Below, piece by piece: positions 30,770 through 38,577 of a stretch of 38,636 bases of DNA. The notes beneath the pieces are model-generated. The model worked only from the letters and a program-made list of their open reading frames with translations. It did no database searches and was not told the origin of the DNA. The position numbers were made by a program, and so were the translations under genes. Origin of the DNA: JAIOTH01 sp964639335. GTDB lineage: Bacteria > Patescibacteriota > Patescibacteriia > UBA1558 > S5-K13. Location: contig CAZXCJ010000007.1 in the NCBI GenBank assembly GCA_964639335.1, positions 1 to 38,636 on the forward strand, written 5' to 3'. Numbering within the stretch: position 1 is the first letter of the stretch; each line of letters begins with the position of its first letter.

Positions 30770-31075
30770 ATGCGTCAAAAATTTGGTATTATCAAAAAAA
30801 TAAATAAAATCAACATCAAAAAAGTACCCAAAGATCAACCTGTAGTTTATGGAATTTTTACTAATAGTGGTAAATTACAGAAAGTAGGGCGCGCTAAAAA
30901 ATCAAGAGCACAAAAAAGAATTCGAGAAAGTGCAGAAGAAATAAAGAATGTAAAAAGACAAGCAAATAAATTTGCTATTATAATTACAAAAACAGTTGAT
31001 GATGCAAAAAAATTGGAAACAAAATTGATAAATAAGAGAAAACCACCATTTAATAAAGAGAAAAAAGGGAAATAA
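30770..31075 (+). CDS. GIY-YIG-like small protein within the RM operon
   Basis: A basic 101-residue protein with the outline of a minimal GIY-YIG domain: VVYGIFTNSG at the GIY position, QKVGRAKKSRAQKRIRES at the YIG-plus-Arg position, and a C-terminal ETKLINKRKPPFN with the metal-binding Glu and the Asn. The YIG triad is altered to VGR, so activity is uncertain. It stands 34 bases after hsdM and 10 before hsdS. It could be a nuclease accessory of the RM system or a DNA-binding relic. Confidence 0.6.
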   Translation: MRQKFGIIKKINKINIKKVPKDQPVVYGIFTNSGKLQKVGRAKKSRAQKRIRESAEEIKNVKRQANKFAIIITKTVDDAKKLETKLINKRKPPFNKEKKGK

Positions 31076-31085
31076 TTTTATTAAA

Positions 31086-32342
31086 ATGCAAAAGTCAAAA
31101 TTACAACCTAAAAATTGGCAAAAAGTGAAGTTGGGAGAAATCTTAGAAAAAATTATAGATAATAGGGGGAAAACACCACTGTTATCGAATTCTGGTCATG
31201 AATTGATAGAAACTTTTCAAATGTCGATAAATAATAAATATCCAGATTTAACCAATAAAAGTAAGCAAAAATATGTATCAAAAAAGACATACAATAATTG
31301 GTTTCGTTCTGGCCATCCTAAAGAAGGAGATATATTATTTTCAACCGTAGGGGCTTCAATTCCCCAGTGGTGTTTTGTTCCTAAAAATTCTAAATATTGT
31401 ATAGCGCAAAACTTGATTGCCTTAAGGCCCGATGGAAGTAAAGTTCTGCCAGAATATTTGAAAAGTTATTTTGATCAAAAAAAATTTGTCAAAGAAGTAA
31501 AAGGAATCATTATTGGAGCTGCACAGCCAAGTATAAAAGTTCCACATTTACTTAGTTTAAAAATCAGTCTTCCTTCATTGAACGACCAAAAACGTATCGC
31601 TGGTATTCTCTCCGCTTTTAATGACAAGATCGAGTTGAATAATAAAATTAGCAAAAATTTAGAGCAAATGGCTCAGGCGATTTTCAAAGAGTGGTTTGTA
31701 AAATTTAATTTTCCCGGACACGAAAAAGTAAAAATGGTTGATTCTGAATTAGGAAAAATCCCGGAAGAGTGGAAGGCAAAAAAAATTGGTTCTATCGCTA
31801 ATGTAATTCTTGGCGGTACACCATCCCGGGCAAATTCTGAGTATTGGGGAGGATCTGTTCCATGGATCAATTCTGGCAAAGTTAACGAATTTCGTATTAC
31901 CTCTGCTAGCGAATATATAACTAAAATTGGTCTTGAACGATCAAATGCTCGTTTGATGCCACGGCGAACAATAGTTATTGCTATTACTGGAGCTACTTTG
32001 GGACAAGTTAGCTTATTGGAAATCGAAGCTTCAGCGAATCAATCAGTTGTGGGAATTTTTGGTTCGAATGTAGTATCGCCAGAGTTTTTATATTTATATA
32101 CCAAGCAAAATATCAACAGAATAATTCAAGCAGCTGGTGGTGGTGCACAACAACACATAAACAAACAGATTGTAGCGGAATATCCAATATTAATTCCGTG
32201 TAAAAAGACATTATTTCCATTTACAAACACAGTCCAACCTATATTTAATAAGATAGCTAACTTAGTATTAGAAAACCAAAAATTAGCATCTCTTCGCGAT
32301 TTGCTTTTACCAAAGTTAATGAGTGGAGAAATAAGAGTATGA
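31086..32342 (+). CDS. hsdS: Type I RM specificity subunit HsdS
   Basis: Determines the bipartite DNA target of the HsdR2M2S complex. Two target-recognition domains are visible: TRD1 at residues ~8-160 (ending PSIKVPHLLSLKISLPS) and TRD2 at ~230-385, separated by the conserved helical spacer NDQKRIAGILSAFNDKIE and AIFKEWFVKFNFPG. The C-terminal conserved helix ends LPKLMSGEIRV. Length 418 is standard. It overlaps the next gene by ATGA. A decayed copy of its last ~20 codons occurs at 32902-32964. Confidence 0.96.
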   Translation: MQKSKLQPKNWQKVKLGEILEKIIDNRGKTPLLSNSGHELIETFQMSINNKYPDLTNKSKQKYVSKKTYNNWFRSGHPKEGDILFSTVGASIPQWCFVPKNSKYCIAQNLIALRPDGSKVLPEYLKSYFDQKKFVKEVKGIIIGAAQPSIKVPHLLSLKISLPSLNDQKRIAGILSAFNDKIELNNKISKNLEQMAQAIFKEWFVKFNFPGHEKVKMVDSELGKIPEEWKAKKIGSIANVILGGTPSRANSEYWGGSVPWINSGKVNEFRITSASEYITKIGLERSNARLMPRRTIVIAITGATLGQVSLLEIEASANQSVVGIFGSNVVSPEFLYLYTKQNINRIIQAAGGGAQQHINKQIVAEYPILIPCKKTLFPFTNTVQPIFNKIANLVLENQKLASLRDLLLPKLMSGEIRV

Positions 32343-32887
32343 AAAATGATTATCGAATGGATTTTGAATGTTGCATCCGCCAATTTTTAGGCGATGAAGC
32401 GTATCATATCGCTGATTTTGCGAACGATGATACTTCAGCACGTTTATGGTATCGAAAATGTATTAAAAAAATGAAAAAACGGGTTGACTCACTAGATACT
32501 ACAACACGGCATAAAGAAATGCTTTTAATGGAATTAAATGATTTAGAGGAAAGGTTAAAACAGAAAAAAGTTCTGGGTTCAAAAGAATTAGTAGTCGATT
32601 TGTTTCAGCTTATAAGTAGGTTATTTGGTTATGATGTGGTATCTGGAAAAATTTATAATGAACCATTTTATCATCAAACTTACGGACAGTATTTTATGGA
32701 GGAAACTTCATGGAAAAAGGCAGGAAAAAATTGGCACGAAATTCATACTGAAGAAACTAAAAATGTGATTACTTGGAAAAAAAGTATTTGTCGTGTGCTC
32801 AAAGAAAAAGGGTTGAACGAAAATACAATTGCTCGAATACTTAATATTACAGAATATCAAGTAAAAAAAATGAGGCATAATTTATGA
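32339..32887 (+). CDS. Unknown RM-associated protein with C-terminal HTH
   Basis: A 182-residue protein translationally coupled to hsdS by a four-base overlap. No family is recognised. The middle is a charged coiled-coil-like region (KKMKKRVDSLDTTTRHKEM...LEERLKQKK), and the C-terminus (LNENTIARILNITEYQVKKM) has the shape of a helix-turn-helix. It lies between hsdS and a remnant of the hsdS 3' end, so it probably arrived together with the present hsdS. A regulatory or DNA-binding accessory role is possible. Confidence 0.7.
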   Translation: MKNDYRMDFECCIRQFLGDEAYHIADFANDDTSARLWYRKCIKKMKKRVDSLDTTTRHKEMLLMELNDLEERLKQKKVLGSKELVVDLFQLISRLFGYDVVSGKIYNEPFYHQTYGQYFMEETSWKKAGKNWHEIHTEETKNVITWKKSICRVLKEKGLNENTIARILNITEYQVKKMRHNL

Positions 32888-32901
32888 ATGAGTTTAATTA
32901 A

Positions 32902-32964
32902 AAATTAGCTGTTCTCCACGATTTGCTTTTAACAGAGTTAATGAGTAGGGAAATAAGGATTTAA
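32902..32964 (+). pseudogene. Decayed duplicate of the hsdS 3' end
   Basis: It reads KLAVLHDLLLTELMSREIRI then TAA, against KLASLRDLLLPKLMSGEIRV at the true hsdS end: about 15 of 20 residues match, with clear DNA-level similarity. Immediately upstream the frame is closed by a stop, so this is a relic and not a gene. Confidence 0.8.
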
Positions 32965-32971
32965 AAAGTTT

Positions 32972-34321
32972 ATGCATGAATTTTATTTAAAATATATTGA
33001 ATCAAATTTATATAAATTTATTTCATTGATTTATGGTTTTATTTTTGGCATATTGTTGTTTTCGCTGGTAGATAATTTCATCGAAAAAATAATACCAAAA
33101 GTCAATATTCGTTTTTTAGCTTATAGCATAATTTTGATCTTTTGGATTCTGTATTGGTTGTATTATCGATATAGATTGCCTAGGAATAAGAAAGCAATGG
33201 TTGGCATTGTTGTTGCCATACATGCAGAAACAGCTTATGAGGAAATTAGACTAAAAAACGACTTTATTTCAAGATTGAGAGAAAATATTAATAAAGAAAA
33301 ATTCAGTGAAGTTATAAATATCATTATTTTAAAAAATCATTTTTTGGAAAAATTTAATAATATAAACAATGTTTTGAAATTACATAAAAAAATAAAAGGC
33401 CATTTCTATGTTTATGGCCAAATTAAAAGAAGGAGTGATGGGAAGAAAAAATACTTTCTAAAATTAGAAGGATTAGTCGCTCATCGTCCTATTGATATTA
33501 AAACTCAAGACTCGTTAAAAAAAGAATTTTTAAATATTTTACCAAAACAAATCTCATTTTTCGAGACTTTTGAGTTTAAAGGTTTTGAGTTCTCCGCTGA
33601 TATAGTTTATCTTGCAACAAGATATATTACAGGAATTGCCGCTTATCTTTCTGGAGATCCGATTTTGGCTCACGAATTCCATTCTAATCTTCGAGAAGAA
33701 TTTAATAAATTTCGCCCACTACCTCGACACTTACAAATAATAAGAAATAAAATACCCGAATTGTTATCTAATGAGGAATTAATTATTGCTAAACGACATT
33801 ATTTCAAAAACGAATCTAAAAAGTTGAGAGAATGGTTAAAAAAATCTTTAGAGTCAAATCCTAATAATTATGGCGGATTGCTACTTAAGGCAATAGTAAA
33901 TTTTCTTCCACAATTAAATAATAATCCGCAAATGGCTCTAGAAACTATTAAAAAAGCACAAAAATATGCACACAGAACTCATGAATGGAGGTACAGCAAA
34001 GCTTTTTTACATTTCTGGTTAGGAAAATATAAGGAAGCTCTTCAAGATTGCAGAAATCTTAAACAAAAATTTTACTCTGGTGAAAACATCACTATCAATG
34101 AAGTTGAGGACTTTAACCTTCGGTTATTAAAAGAATACCCTAAAAAAGTTCAATTATATTTCTGGTTGGGTTATATAAATTTTATCAAAAAAAGAAATTT
34201 ACCATTAGCATATAAATATTTTAGTAAATTTGAAAAAGAAGCTAATCAATCGATGGATTTATTAAGACATAATTCAAGTATCTATCTTTTACAAATAAAA
34301 AATAAAATGAAATCAAAATAA
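32972..34321 (+). CDS. Membrane-anchored protein with C-terminal TPR-like repeats
   Basis: 449 residues. Two hydrophobic segments near the N-terminus (about 15-34 FISLIYGFIFGILLFSL and 47-66 SIILIFWILYWLYY) are followed by basic residues, predicting a large cytoplasmic part. Residues ~270-445 are helical pairs of TPR type (e.g. KEALQDCRNL, YFWLGYINFIKKRNLPLAYK). The middle (~90-230) is an unrecognised alpha/beta domain. It lies between hsdS and hsdR, eight bases after the hsdS relic and five before hsdR, so it is part of the RM operon. Such a gene is not a standard type I component. Confidence 0.75.
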   Translation: MHEFYLKYIESNLYKFISLIYGFIFGILLFSLVDNFIEKIIPKVNIRFLAYSIILIFWILYWLYYRYRLPRNKKAMVGIVVAIHAETAYEEIRLKNDFISRLRENINKEKFSEVINIIILKNHFLEKFNNINNVLKLHKKIKGHFYVYGQIKRRSDGKKKYFLKLEGLVAHRPIDIKTQDSLKKEFLNILPKQISFFETFEFKGFEFSADIVYLATRYITGIAAYLSGDPILAHEFHSNLREEFNKFRPLPRHLQIIRNKIPELLSNEELIIAKRHYFKNESKKLREWLKKSLESNPNNYGGLLLKAIVNFLPQLNNNPQMALETIKKAQKYAHRTHEWRYSKAFLHFWLGKYKEALQDCRNLKQKFYSGENITINEVEDFNLRLLKEYPKKVQLYFWLGYINFIKKRNLPLAYKYFSKFEKEANQSMDLLRHNSSIYLLQIKNKMKSK

Positions 34322-34326
34322 CATCT

Positions 34327-37300
34327 ATGAAAAATCTTAACGAAAATACATTAACAGAACAACCAGTTATAAATTGGCTCAAAGAAATGGGTTATGATTA
34401 TGAATTCGGACCGGATTTAGCGCCAGGTGAAGCGCTTTCAGAGAGAAACTCATTTAAGGAGGTAATTTTGTCTGTACGTTTACAACGATCAATCAGACGG
34501 TTGAATCCTGATTTACCTGATTCGGCAATTGAAGATGCAATGAATAAAATTATTAAATTTGAACATCCTAATTTAGAAATTGCTAATAAAGAAGTATATC
34601 AGATGTTAACTCGAGGAGTAAAAATTGAAATTAAGGATGAATCTGGTGAATCACGAGGCAAATTAGTTAAAATTTTTGATTTTGAAAATCCATTAAATAA
34701 CGAATTTTTAGTAATAAATCAATTCACTATTCAAGGAATTGAAAAAATTCGTCGTCCAGATGTGATTGTTTTTGTAAATGGTATTCCTATTACAATTTTT
34801 GAATTAAAGAATCCAGCTAGTGAGGACGCAACTATTCACTCTGCTTATAAGCAATTACAAGATTATAAAGATGATATTTCAGATGTTTTTAAATATAATC
34901 AATTGCTTGTTGTTAGCGACCTCTTAGAAGCGAAACATGGGACTATTTCTTCGTCTTGGGAATGGTTTTCTGTTTGGAAGGGAATAGAAAGTGAAGATGA
35001 AAAACATGATGGAGTGTCAGAACTTGAAATTTTAATCAAGGGTATTTTTCATAAAACTCGACTTCTTGATATTATTAAGAATTTTATAGTTTTTGAGGCT
35101 GATAGTGAAAAAGATATTAGTAAATTCACTAAAAAAATGTGTTTATATCATCAATATTTTGGAGTTAATAAAGCAGTTAAAGAAACATTGCGGGCTACTG
35201 CAATAAAAGGTAATAAGAAAATAGGAGTATTTTGGCATACTCAAGGAAGCGGTAAAACGCTTTCTATGGTTTTTTACACAAATAAAGTTAAATATTTAGA
35301 AGAATTAAAAAGTCCAACATTTGTTTTTTTAACAGATAGAAATGATTTAGATGGACAATTTTATAAAACATTTTTGAAAACTGGTTATGGCGCTATTGCA
35401 AAACAAGCAGAAAGTATAAAAAAATTAAAAGAAAAACTGAGAACAGCAGCAGGAGAGTTAATTTTTACAACTATTCAGAAATTTGATACAGAAGAAGAGA
35501 AGTTGAGTGATGCCGATAACATAATTGTTATTGCTGATGAAGCCCATCGTTCACAATATGCAAAATTTGCTGCTAATGTGCGTGTAGCATTACCAAATGC
35601 TTCCTTTATGGGTATCACAGGTACCCCGATTAGTTTACATAACCGAGAAACTCGTCTAGTTTTTGGTGATTATATTAGTGAATATAAGATTAATCGTTCA
35701 GTAGAGGATGAATCAACAGTACCAATATATTATGAAGGGCGATTGGTTCCACTTCATTTAACCAATGAATTTATTGATGAGGAATTTGAAAATTTAGCAG
35801 GTGAATACTCTTTTGAGATAAAAGAAAATTTTAAAAGAAAATGGGCTAGACTTGAACAGGCAATTGGTGCAAAAGATCGCTTAGGACAAATTACTGAAGA
35901 TATAATTAAACACTTTAACAATAGGGGTCTTAATGGAAAGGGAATGATTGTGACTATAAGTAGAAAGGTTGCGGTTGATATATATAAATTAATTTCAAAA
36001 ATGAAGAATGCTCCAGAGGTCGCTGTAGTTATATCAAAACCTGGAGATTTTAAAAATGATATACAGAAAGAATTAAATAATAAAGAATTAGAAAGAAAAT
36101 TTAAAAATCCAGATGATAATTTGAAAATTGTAATTGTTTGCGATATGTGGCTTACTGGTTTTGATGTTCCATCTCTTCATACAATGTATATAGATAAACC
36201 ATTAAAAAATCATACTTTAATGCAAGCAATTGCTAGAGTAAATCGTGTTTATAAAGATAAACCAGGTGGATTAATTGTTGATTATATTGGTATAGCTGAC
36301 AATCTTAAAAAAGCTCTAAGTATTTATAGTTCCAATATTCAAAAAGAAGCAATGATTCCTATCGGTGATATTATTAATAAAATGATGGAAAAATATGACA
36401 TTGTAAAATCTATGTTTATTGGAATAAATTATTCTAATTGGAAAAAGTTTGAAAGTTCAGAATTGGCTCAACTTTTTCAAAAATCTATTAATAATATTAT
36501 TACCAATGAAGAAAGCGGTAGATTAGATGATGAAAAGAAAAAACGTTTTATAAAAGAAACAGAAGTTTTGTCTAGACTTTTTGCTTTTGCAATGCCGCAT
36601 CATGAAGCAAATAGTATTAGAAGTGATGTTGAATTTTTTCAAGCCATTAAAAAAGCACTTGTTAAGAGAACTATTATAAGAATTCCAGGGGCTGATACAA
36701 AAATTGAATCAGCTATACGTGAATTAGTTTCTAAAAGCATAGCAGCAGAAGGAGTAATTGATATTTTTGATATGAAAGGTAAGGGAAAACCAGATATTTC
36801 TATTTTTGATGATAAGTTTCTAGAAGAAATTAAAAATATGAAGTATAAAAATCTTTCCGTTGATGTTTTGCGAAAACTTTTGCGCGATGAATTGAGAATT
36901 AGGATGAGAAAAAACATGACTAGATTTAAATCTCTTATGGAATTATTAGAGAATATTATTGAGGAGTATGAAAATAATATTATTAATTCATCTAAAGTGA
37001 TAGAAAAATTAATTAAATTAGCTAAGGAGATTGAAAGGGCAGATAATGCTGGTAAAAATCTTGGTTTAAGTGAAGAAGAAGTTGCTTTTTATGATGCTAT
37101 TTCTGCTGGTAAAAAATCAGTTAATAAGAATAGCGAGCTAAAGAAGATCGTCAAAGAATTAGTAAAGACAATCAAGAGAGATTTGACGGTTGATTGGACA
37201 AATAATGATATTATAAGAGCTAGAATTCGTGCAAATGTTAGGTTGTTATTATTAAGAAATAAATTTTCAGCACAAGAAAGCGAAACAATTCTTGATACAA

Positions 37301-37353
37301 TTTTTCAACAAGCTCGTTTATTGTATAGAAATTACGTACCTGTTCGTATATAA
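34327..37353 (+). CDS. hsdR: Type I RM restriction/translocase subunit HsdR
   Basis: ATP-dependent translocase and endonuclease of the type I complex. The N-terminal PD-(D/E)XK nuclease has D145 (RRPDVIVF), E159 and K161 (FELK). The helicase motor follows: Walker A TQGSGKT (305-311), LTDRNDLDGQF, DEAH (404-407), TGTP (431-434), VCDMWLTGFDVPSLHTMY and QAIARVNRVYKDKPGG. The C-terminal helical region (~720-1008) binds the methylase core. Length 1008 is full. Catalytic motifs are intact, so restriction is probably active. Confidence 0.96.
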   Translation: MKNLNENTLTEQPVINWLKEMGYDYEFGPDLAPGEALSERNSFKEVILSVRLQRSIRRLNPDLPDSAIEDAMNKIIKFEHPNLEIANKEVYQMLTRGVKIEIKDESGESRGKLVKIFDFENPLNNEFLVINQFTIQGIEKIRRPDVIVFVNGIPITIFELKNPASEDATIHSAYKQLQDYKDDISDVFKYNQLLVVSDLLEAKHGTISSSWEWFSVWKGIESEDEKHDGVSELEILIKGIFHKTRLLDIIKNFIVFEADSEKDISKFTKKMCLYHQYFGVNKAVKETLRATAIKGNKKIGVFWHTQGSGKTLSMVFYTNKVKYLEELKSPTFVFLTDRNDLDGQFYKTFLKTGYGAIAKQAESIKKLKEKLRTAAGELIFTTIQKFDTEEEKLSDADNIIVIADEAHRSQYAKFAANVRVALPNASFMGITGTPISLHNRETRLVFGDYISEYKINRSVEDESTVPIYYEGRLVPLHLTNEFIDEEFENLAGEYSFEIKENFKRKWARLEQAIGAKDRLGQITEDIIKHFNNRGLNGKGMIVTISRKVAVDIYKLISKMKNAPEVAVVISKPGDFKNDIQKELNNKELERKFKNPDDNLKIVIVCDMWLTGFDVPSLHTMYIDKPLKNHTLMQAIARVNRVYKDKPGGLIVDYIGIADNLKKALSIYSSNIQKEAMIPIGDIINKMMEKYDIVKSMFIGINYSNWKKFESSELAQLFQKSINNIITNEESGRLDDEKKKRFIKETEVLSRLFAFAMPHHEANSIRSDVEFFQAIKKALVKRTIIRIPGADTKIESAIRELVSKSIAAEGVIDIFDMKGKGKPDISIFDDKFLEEIKNMKYKNLSVDVLRKLLRDELRIRMRKNMTRFKSLMELLENIIEEYENNIINSSKVIEKLIKLAKEIERADNAGKNLGLSEEEVAFYDAISAGKKSVNKNSELKKIVKELVKTIKRDLTVDWTNNDIIRARIRANVRLLLLRNKFSAQESETILDTIFQQARLLYRNYVPVRI

Positions 37354-37387
37354 TTTATGATGAATTAAAAAATAACTTTATATTTTT

Positions 37388-37416
37388 TTGTTTCCTATTA
37401 AAAAATTTGCTATAAT
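37388..37416 (+). promoter_or_regulatory. Promoter of the SAM-riboswitch transcript
   Basis: TTGTTT (37388-37393), 17 bases, perfect TATAAT (37411-37416) preceded by TGC (extended -10). The aptamer begins 26 bases later. Confidence 0.75.
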
Positions 37417-37442
37417 AACAATATCGACAATTAAATAAGTAA

Positions 37443-37545
37443 TTATCAAGAGTGGTGATGAGAGAAATGGCTCAATGATTCACCCAGCAACCCTTAAGTT
37501 AACGACTTAAGAAGGTGCTAAATCCATTCCCTTAGGGAAAGATAA
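37443..37545 (+). promoter_or_regulatory. SAM-I (S-box) riboswitch aptamer
   Basis: All S-box elements are present. P1 is TTATC (37443-37447)/GATAA (37541-37545), then AAGAGTGG. P2 is GGTGA/TCACC and TGAG/CTCA with kink-turn bases ATGA. The loop ATGG (37467-37470) can pair with CCAT (37524-37527) as the pseudoknot. CCAGCAACC and AAGGTGCTAAATCC carry the conserved binding core. P3 is CTTAAGT/ACTTAAG, and P4 is TTCCC-TTA-GGGAA. When SAM binds, P1 forms and the downstream terminator is free. Confidence 0.93.
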
Positions 37546-37567
37546 AAATTGTTATTTTTTTTATTTG

Positions 37568-37597
37568 AAACTCTTTTCCTTGGGAAGGAGTTTTTTT
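37568..37597 (+). terminator. Riboswitch-controlled terminator
   Basis: AAACTCTTTTC-CTTG-GGAAGGAGTTT gives 11 pairs followed by T residues. Its left arm CTTTTCC (37573-37579) can alternatively pair with GGGAAAG (37535-37541), which spans P4/P1 of the aptamer: the expected antiterminator. Confidence 0.85.
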
Positions 37598-37626
37598 AAT
37601 TAATAAAAAAGAAAGGAAACAAAATT

Positions 37627-37824
37627 ATGAAAAAATCAAAAAAGACACAAGAAACCTCGCAAAAGATTTTAACATCAGAGGACTTTTACAAAGCTATAGA
37701 GCAGGAAGCAAAAAAGTCTGGAACATTGGACAAACTAATAAAGACACCCTTAGAACCTACAAATGAATATACGGTGGTTTTTAGACCATTTGCTCAAAAA
37801 AGAAAGGAAAAAAATGATGACTAA
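37627..37824 (+). CDS. Small unknown protein under SAM-riboswitch control
   Basis: A 65-residue, Lys-rich soluble protein (MKKSKKTQETSQKILTSEDF...) with a central helix FYKAIEQEAKKSGTLDKLIK and a C-terminal TVVFRPFAQKRKEK. No family is recognised. AAAGGAAAC precedes the ATG. It is the first gene after the SAM-I terminator and overlaps the next tiny gene by 11 bases. Expression should rise when SAM is scarce. Its function may relate to SAM supply or to the adjacent methylase, but nothing in the sequence shows which. Confidence 0.65.
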   Translation: MKKSKKTQETSQKILTSEDFYKAIEQEAKKSGTLDKLIKTPLEPTNEYTVVFRPFAQKRKEKNDD

Positions 37825-37930
37825 AAAATTATTAACAATGTTAAAATTAGAATCAGATGAAACAATAGAAGAGTTTACTAAGAGAGTGGTAGAAGGATTA
37901 AGGAAAAAGGGGATTAAAATTAAAAAATGA
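37814..37930 (+). CDS. Tiny unknown protein, second gene of the riboswitch unit
   Basis: A 38-codon frame starting at ATGATG (37814) and encoding MMTKKLLTMLKLESDETIEE followed by a basic helix ending GIKIKK. The overlap with the 65-residue gene and the AAGGAAAA stretch before it suggest coupled translation. Composition is typical of a real small protein, but no homologue is recognised and it could be chance. Confidence 0.45.
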   Translation: MMTKKLLTMLKLESDETIEEFTKRVVEGLRKKGIKIKK

Positions 37931-37970
37931 AATAGATAATTTTCAAAAATCATTTCAAGCAATACATCTG

Positions 37971-38011
37971 ACCCCGCACTATAAAGGTGCAGGGGTAAAG
38001 GTGATTTTTTT
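37971..38011 (+). terminator. Probable terminator of the riboswitch unit
   Basis: ACCCCGCAC pairs with GTGCaGGGGT (one bulged A); a T run follows eight bases later. The gap before the T run weakens the call. Confidence 0.55.
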
Positions 38012-38041
38012 GTTTTAAGCTCAGCCCGATTTTTTTTAAAT

Positions 38042-38072
38042 AAAAAAGGTGGTTTATAAAATAACCACCTTT
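38042..38072 (-). terminator. Terminator of the minus-strand unknown gene
   Basis: A perfect 10-bp stem, AAAGGTGGTT/AACCACCTTT, with T run on the minus strand, just past the stop at 38079. Confidence 0.85.
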
Positions 38073-38078
38073 AAAGAT

Positions 38079-38513
38079 TTAAAGAGTAAATTGAACTCCC
38101 AATTTGTTCATCAGTTCAATAAATACATTGATGTCAACATATTCTCCATACCATCTTGCAAAACTAGTATTTCCATCATAATATTGAAAGTCAATTTGAA
38201 AAGACGGAGAGCTTATTTCAAGCGTCTTTGATTTTGTCGAAATGATAAGCTCATTTTCTTTTAAAGATACTTGTAATGGTATATTTAATGGTATATTTAG
38301 TACTGAATCAAAATTAATCTTAAAGAAAATTTTCATTTTCATTTCATATCTTCTGTTCAAAAGTTTTCTTGTGGGTTCACACACATTATTATCAAATGTA
38401 CTATTTTTTTTAGAGACATTCAAAGAATCATAATATTTTATAAGCTTGAACAATGATTCCTTGATTTTACCTACCTCTACCGTGACTTCGCCACTTTCAA
38501 TACATTGTTTCAT
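38079..38513 (-). CDS. Unknown protein, 144 residues
   Basis: No family is recognised. It has an N-terminal helical part (KIKESLFKLIKYYDSLNVS), a beta-rich centre and a C-terminus FIELMNKLGVQFTL. The DNA contains a 12-base tandem duplication (GGTATATTTAAT-like, around 38277-38303) that encodes NIPLNIPL. GGAGG lies five bases before the ATG, and a TTTACA-N16-TAAGAT promoter and strong terminator make it a single-gene unit, in the same style as the unknown genes at 4043, 13869 and 16498. Confidence 0.75.
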   Translation of the reverse strand: MKQCIESGEVTVEVGKIKESLFKLIKYYDSLNVSKKNSTFDNNVCEPTRKLLNRRYEMKMKIFFKINFDSVLNIPLNIPLQVSLKENELIISTKSKTLEISSPSFQIDFQYYDGNTSFARWYGEYVDINVFIELMNKLGVQFTL

Positions 38514-38549
38514 TTTTCCTCCAATTATTTAATATTGTTTATTTTTCTC

Positions 38550-38577
38550 ATCTTAACATTATATTTCAAATTGTAAA
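38550..38577 (-). promoter_or_regulatory. Promoter of the minus-strand unknown gene
   Basis: Minus strand: TTTACA (38577-38572), 16 bases, TAAGAT (38555-38550). The -10 is identical to that of the minus gene at 14306. Confidence 0.6.
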
